NCBI GenBank assembly: GCA_003483645.1 | Contig: DMYM01000131.1 | Location: 952 to 9,684 of the forward strand | DNA: 8,733 bases | Direction of reading: 5' to 3' | Source: Verrucomicrobiales bacterium | GTDB lineage: Bacteria; Verrucomicrobiota; Verrucomicrobiia; Verrucomicrobiales; Akkermansiaceae | In this document: piece by piece, positions 6,459-8,733 of the stretch | Layout: every line of letters starts with the position of its first letter | Numbering within the stretch: position 1 is the stretch's first letter | Program-made: the position numbers and the translations under genes | Notes under the pieces: model-generated | Database searches by the model: none | Told to the model about the DNA's origin: nothing | What the model saw: the letters and a program-made list of their open reading frames with translations, nothing else

Positions 6459-7055
6459 TCAAGCGAGGCGCGAAACACGCAGGCGCTCCGCCACGAGGAG
6501 GGACTTGAAACGCTGGTAGTCGTCTTCCTTTGATCCCGAAATGAGCCGGTAAGTGTAGGAACCGGCATGGCGCATCTCCTCCAGGGCATTACGGAGACGC
6601 AGCGCGATCACTTCCTCGGTGTCGGTGGCGCGATTTGCCAGGCGTTTACGCAATTCGTCTTCACTCGCCGGCATGACAAAGAGATCCACCAGGCTGGCAG
6701 CAATGAGAGGATCGTCGCAGGACCGCACCTGGGCTGCGCCCTGCACATCGATGTCCACGACCACGTCCTCGCCGCGCTTCAGGAACTCAAGAACCTCGGA
6801 CTTCAGAGTTCCATAGAGATTTCCATGGACCTCGGCGTGCTCGAGGAAATTTTCAGTCTCCACGTCGGCTTCAAACTGTTCCCGGGTCAGGAAGTAGTAA
6901 TCATGGGCGTTGACCTCGCCCTCCCGGACCGGACGCGTAGTGCAGGAAATCGAGTAGTGGGCTTCCCCGTCCCTGGCCAGTCGTCGGCAGAGTGTCGTCT
7001 TGCCGGAGCCGGAGGGTCCGGAGACGAGGAGGAGAACGCCCGTTCGCTGGGACAT
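6459..7055 (-). CDS. gmk: Guanylate kinase
   Basis: Phosphorylates GMP to GDP with ATP, essential for guanine nucleotide supply. The 198 residues are typical. The P-loop GPSGSGKTT is at 13-21, and the GMP-binding region SCTTRPVREGEVNAHDYYF spans 37-55. EVHGNLYGT (75-83) and the DIDVQGA motif (101-107) follow. The lid region holds the RATDTEEVIALRL segment near 142-154. ATG 7055 is preferred because it places the P-loop at the usual distance from the N-terminus, and GAGG lies 8 nt upstream of it on the minus strand. An in-frame ATG at 7172 would add 39 residues without family similarity. It is the first gene of the leftward cluster gmk-coaC-coaB-IMPase(-ispF), so a promoter should lie in 7056-7339. 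Confidence 0.97.
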   Translation of the reverse strand: MSQRTGVLLLVSGPSGSGKTTLCRRLARDGEAHYSISCTTRPVREGEVNAHDYYFLTREQFEADVETENFLEHAEVHGNLYGTLKSEVLEFLKRGEDVVVDIDVQGAAQVRSCDDPLIAASLVDLFVMPASEDELRKRLANRATDTEEVIALRLRNALEEMRHAGSYTYRLISGSKEDDYQRFKSLLVAERLRVSRLA

Positions 7056-7182
7056 GGGGACAGCCTCAGAGAAAATGCCGGTGGATGCAAGAGCAGCCAC
7101 GGAGCGGCAGGGATTTGGAGGATTTATGATCGCCCGGCAGTGCAGGTGGCCGCCTGTTTCCTGAAGAGCCATGGAATGCCGG

Positions 7183-7222
7183 GCCGGGAGGGAGAGGGCG
7201 AAGGCCTTGAGGGACTCCCGGC
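7183..7222 (+). repeat. Perfect 8-bp inverted repeat, stem A of an overlapping pair
   Basis: GCCGGGAG (7183-7190) pairs exactly with CTCCCGGC (7215-7222) across a 24-nt loop that itself contains AAGGCCTT. In a rightward transcript it would form a hairpin about 120 nt before the P-loop kinase start. Its right arm shares bases with the left arm of the next repeat. Confidence 0.4.
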
Positions 7223-7241
7223 TCTCTGCTACGGGGAGTCC
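7212..7241 (+). repeat. Perfect 8-bp inverted repeat, stem B of an overlapping pair
   Basis: GGACTCCC (7212-7219) pairs exactly with GGGAGTCC (7234-7241) across 14 nt. The bases 7215-7219 are also needed for the 7183-7222 stem, so only one of the two hairpins can form at a time. No U-tract follows, so neither is an obvious intrinsic terminator. Confidence 0.4.
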
Positions 7242-7339
7242 ATGTCTACTGGGAATGATTCCGGAAGCTACCCCGGCAGCGGGTGCGTGCCGTGGGGTTG
7301 TCGCACGCCAGACTGTCAGAAGATTTCACATCGACTGAG

Positions 7340-7837
7340 ATGAAATTGTACGTGGTCTGCGGCCCGCCCGCCGGGGGAAAAACCCATCACGGCCGGCAAC
7401 TGGCTGCCCGGGTGGGCGCGGTTCTGCTTGATAATGACATTGTCACCGAGCCGGTGGTACAGGCGGGAATGCAGGCCGCGGGGCTTTCTCGTGACGACAG
7501 GGATTCGCCACGTTACAAGGAGATCTTCCGCGAGTCGGTATACGAATCGCTCTTCCGGGTGGCGGAAGCAAATCTTTCACACCTTCCGGTGGTCCTGGTG
7601 GGACCCTTTACGCGGGAATCCCAGCAACAGGACTGGCCTGCACGGCTCGCAGCACGCTTTGGAGTCCCGGTGGAGGTGCATTTTGTTTCCTGTCCGCCGG
7701 AAGTGAGGCGGGAGCGCATGGAGCGCCGTGGCGAAGCCAGAGACCTGGCCAAGTTGGCTCAATGGGATGCCTACCTGCAGACCACTGCGCTGAAGCCGCC
7801 GCCGTTTGACCACCTCCTGGTGGACACCAGTGGGTAA
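7340..7837 (+). CDS. Small P-loop NTPase, AAA_33/predicted-kinase type, function unknown
   Basis: A 165-residue cytoplasmic P-loop protein. The N-terminus reads MKLYVVCGPPAGGKT, with the Walker A motif GPPAGGKT at 8-15. LLDNDIVTEP follows at 29-38, where the acidic residues D31/D33 could bind substrate or Mg. A Walker-B-like hydrophobic strand PVVLVGPF spans 83-90. CPPEVRRERMERRG (118-131) resembles the arginine-rich lid of small kinases. This is the plan of the zeta-toxin/AAA_33 'predicted kinase' group, whose members phosphorylate diverse small molecules; the substrate is unknown. The ATG at 7340 puts the P-loop near the N-terminus as expected. A GTG at 7283 would add 19 unrelated residues. 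No antitoxin-like partner gene is visible, which argues against a toxin-antitoxin pair. It diverges from gmk and converges with the SDR gene. Confidence 0.85.
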   Translation: MKLYVVCGPPAGGKTHHGRQLAARVGAVLLDNDIVTEPVVQAGMQAAGLSRDDRDSPRYKEIFRESVYESLFRVAEANLSHLPVVLVGPFTRESQQQDWPARLAARFGVPVEVHFVSCPPEVRRERMERRGEARDLAKLAQWDAYLQTTALKPPPFDHLLVDTSG

Positions 7838-7848
7838 GCGGCCTCGCA

Positions 7849-7871
7849 GGGGGCGGCCCTCCCGGTTTTTC
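7849..7871 (+). terminator. Weak intrinsic terminator candidate after the P-loop kinase
   Basis: GGGGG (7849-7853) can pair with CTCCC (7859-7863; one G-U) around a 5-nt loop, and TTTTT (7866-7870) follows two bases later. It starts 11 bp after the kinase stop, between convergent genes, where a terminator is expected. The stem is short, so confidence is modest. Confidence 0.35.
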
Positions 7872-7904
7872 AAGGGGCAAGGATCGCAGCATGTGCGGCG
7901 GCAA

Positions 7905-8705
7905 TCAGGACTCGTCCTTCTCGATGTTCCCGTAGGAGCGATCGAAGTGGACGTAGCCCCCATCGATGTGGTGGATCTGGCCGGTGGTGTGTCCGGAACA
8001 GGGGGAGGCCAGAAAGACAATGGCGCTGGCCATCTCCTCGGCACTGGTCATCCGCCGGCCAAGGGGAATGCGGGCCCGGATCGCTTCGAGGGTCTTCTCC
8101 GGATTCTCGACGGTCTTGATCCAGGAGTCGTACATGGGAGTCCATACTTCGGCGGGCACGACGGTATTGACCCGGATGCCATGCCCGGCGAGGTCGACCG
8201 CCCACTCCCGGGTCAGGCCGTGGATGGCCCCCTTTGCCGCGGCATAGCCGGAGGTGCTTCCCTGGCCGGTGACCGCCAGCTTGGAGGAGACATTGACGAT
8301 GAATCCCGTGCTTTCGATCAGGGCATCGAGGGCGAAATGGGTAAGGTTATAGAGGTGGAAGAGGTTGCGCTGGAGGGAAGCGATGAACTCGTCCGGCCCG
8401 GCCCGCAAGCTGACTCCGTCGTTGACGCCGGCATTGTGGACGATGCCGTCGAGGCATCCGAAGGATTCCAGGGTTTTCCCGATCGCTGCCCGGCAGGCGT
8501 CCACTTCAGTCAGTTCGGTCTCGATCATGAGACCACGTGTGCCGGTGGCTCCGATGCGTTCGAGGAGGGCGTTGCCTGTTTCCGGACTGCGTCCCACGAT
8601 GACCGGGATGGCACCTTCTCGGGCGAAAAGTTCGACCGCGGCAGCTCCGATGCCCTTGGCGCCCCCGGTCACGATTACGACTTTGTCCTTGAGTTTGAGG
8701 TCCAT
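7905..8705 (-). CDS. SDR-family oxidoreductase, probable L-fucose dehydrogenase
   Basis: A 266-residue classical short-chain dehydrogenase/reductase, NAD(P)-dependent. The cofactor motif TGGAKGIG is at 13-20, HNAG at 90-93, and the catalytic tetrad is N114, S141 (NVSSK), Y154 and K158 (YAAAK). The C-terminus carries PLGRRMTSAEEMASAIVFL and the IDGGYVHFDR ending. Several stretches (MDLKLKDKVVIVTGGA, NAGVNDGVSL, SSKLAVTGQGSTSGY, VVPAEVWTPMYDSWI, YVHFDR) closely resemble what I recall of the Burkholderia-type L-fucose dehydrogenase, which oxidises L-fucose to L-fuconolactone. The substrate call rests on that remembered similarity; related enzymes oxidise L-galactose or D-arabinose. No fuconate dehydratase, lactonase or aldolase is seen here, but upstream sequence ends 28 bp beyond the start. 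The ATG at 8705 is the canonical start. Confidence 0.9.
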   Translation of the reverse strand: MDLKLKDKVVIVTGGAKGIGAAAVELFAREGAIPVIVGRSPETGNALLERIGATGTRGLMIETELTEVDACRAAIGKTLESFGCLDGIVHNAGVNDGVSLRAGPDEFIASLQRNLFHLYNLTHFALDALIESTGFIVNVSSKLAVTGQGSTSGYAAAKGAIHGLTREWAVDLAGHGIRVNTVVPAEVWTPMYDSWIKTVENPEKTLEAIRARIPLGRRMTSAEEMASAIVFLASPCSGHTTGQIHHIDGGYVHFDRSYGNIEKDES

Positions 8706-8733
8706 GGTTCTGTTCTAACCGGGGGGGAATTGC

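Larger units (their letters stand above)
7056..7339. other. 284-bp divergent intergenic region (gmk / P-loop kinase)
   Basis: This is the longest gap in the window. It separates the divergent gmk operon and the 7340 gene, so it should hold two promoters. I see no strong sigma70 pair on either strand. It carries two overlapping inverted repeats at 7183-7241, and the GTG-initiated extension of the kinase frame (7283) crosses it without giving a recognisable protein. Confidence 0.5.

Noticed and set aside
7056..7172. Longer Gmk starting at ATG 7172
   Set aside because: The 39 extra residues lack family similarity and the ATG at 7055 has a GAGG 8 nt upstream.
7283..7339. GTG start extending the P-loop kinase by 19 residues
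   Set aside because: The P-loop is normally within the first ~15 residues, and no ribosome site precedes the GTG.
7340..7837. Zeta-type toxin of a toxin-antitoxin pair
   Set aside because: No small antitoxin gene lies next to it; the flanking genes are gmk (divergent) and an SDR (convergent).

Overview
The window is GC-rich bacterial chromosomal DNA carrying ten confidently recognised protein genes, nearly all housekeeping. I see no mobile element, CRISPR array, tRNA or rRNA. The combination of separate coaC and coaB genes, the MEP isoprenoid pathway, SucCD and an L-fucose dehydrogenase-like SDR would fit a Verrucomicrobiota/Opitutae-type (PVC) bacterium. That placement is an inference from gene style, not a proof.

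Layout. Positions 4-3628 (+ strand) hold xseA (exonuclease VII large subunit, perhaps cut at its 5' end by the window edge), sucC and sucD (the two subunits of succinyl-CoA synthetase). Positions 3640-7055 (- strand, read right to left) hold gmk, coaC, coaB, an inositol-monophosphatase-family gene and ispF, with gaps of 67, 52, 76 and 209 bp. The first four are probably one transcript. ispF may share it or have its own promoter. sucD and ispF converge with only 11 bp between their stop codons. Positions 7056-7339 form a 284-bp divergent intergenic region with overlapping inverted repeats. Positions 7340-7837 (+) encode a small uncharacterised P-loop kinase-like protein. Positions 7905-8705 (-) encode the SDR, convergent with the kinase.

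Biology. SucCD gives substrate-level phosphorylation in the TCA cycle. CoaC and CoaB make 4'-phosphopantetheine for coenzyme A, which SucCD uses. Gmk supplies GDP, IspF closes the MEP cyclodiphosphate ring, and XseA degrades single-stranded DNA in repair. The SDR suggests use of L-fucose or a related deoxy/aldose sugar.

I did not find a convincing new multi-gene system. The points most worth a second look are the split coaC/coaB pair with a continuously open second frame, the two mutually exclusive inverted repeats in front of the orphan P-loop kinase, and that kinase itself.
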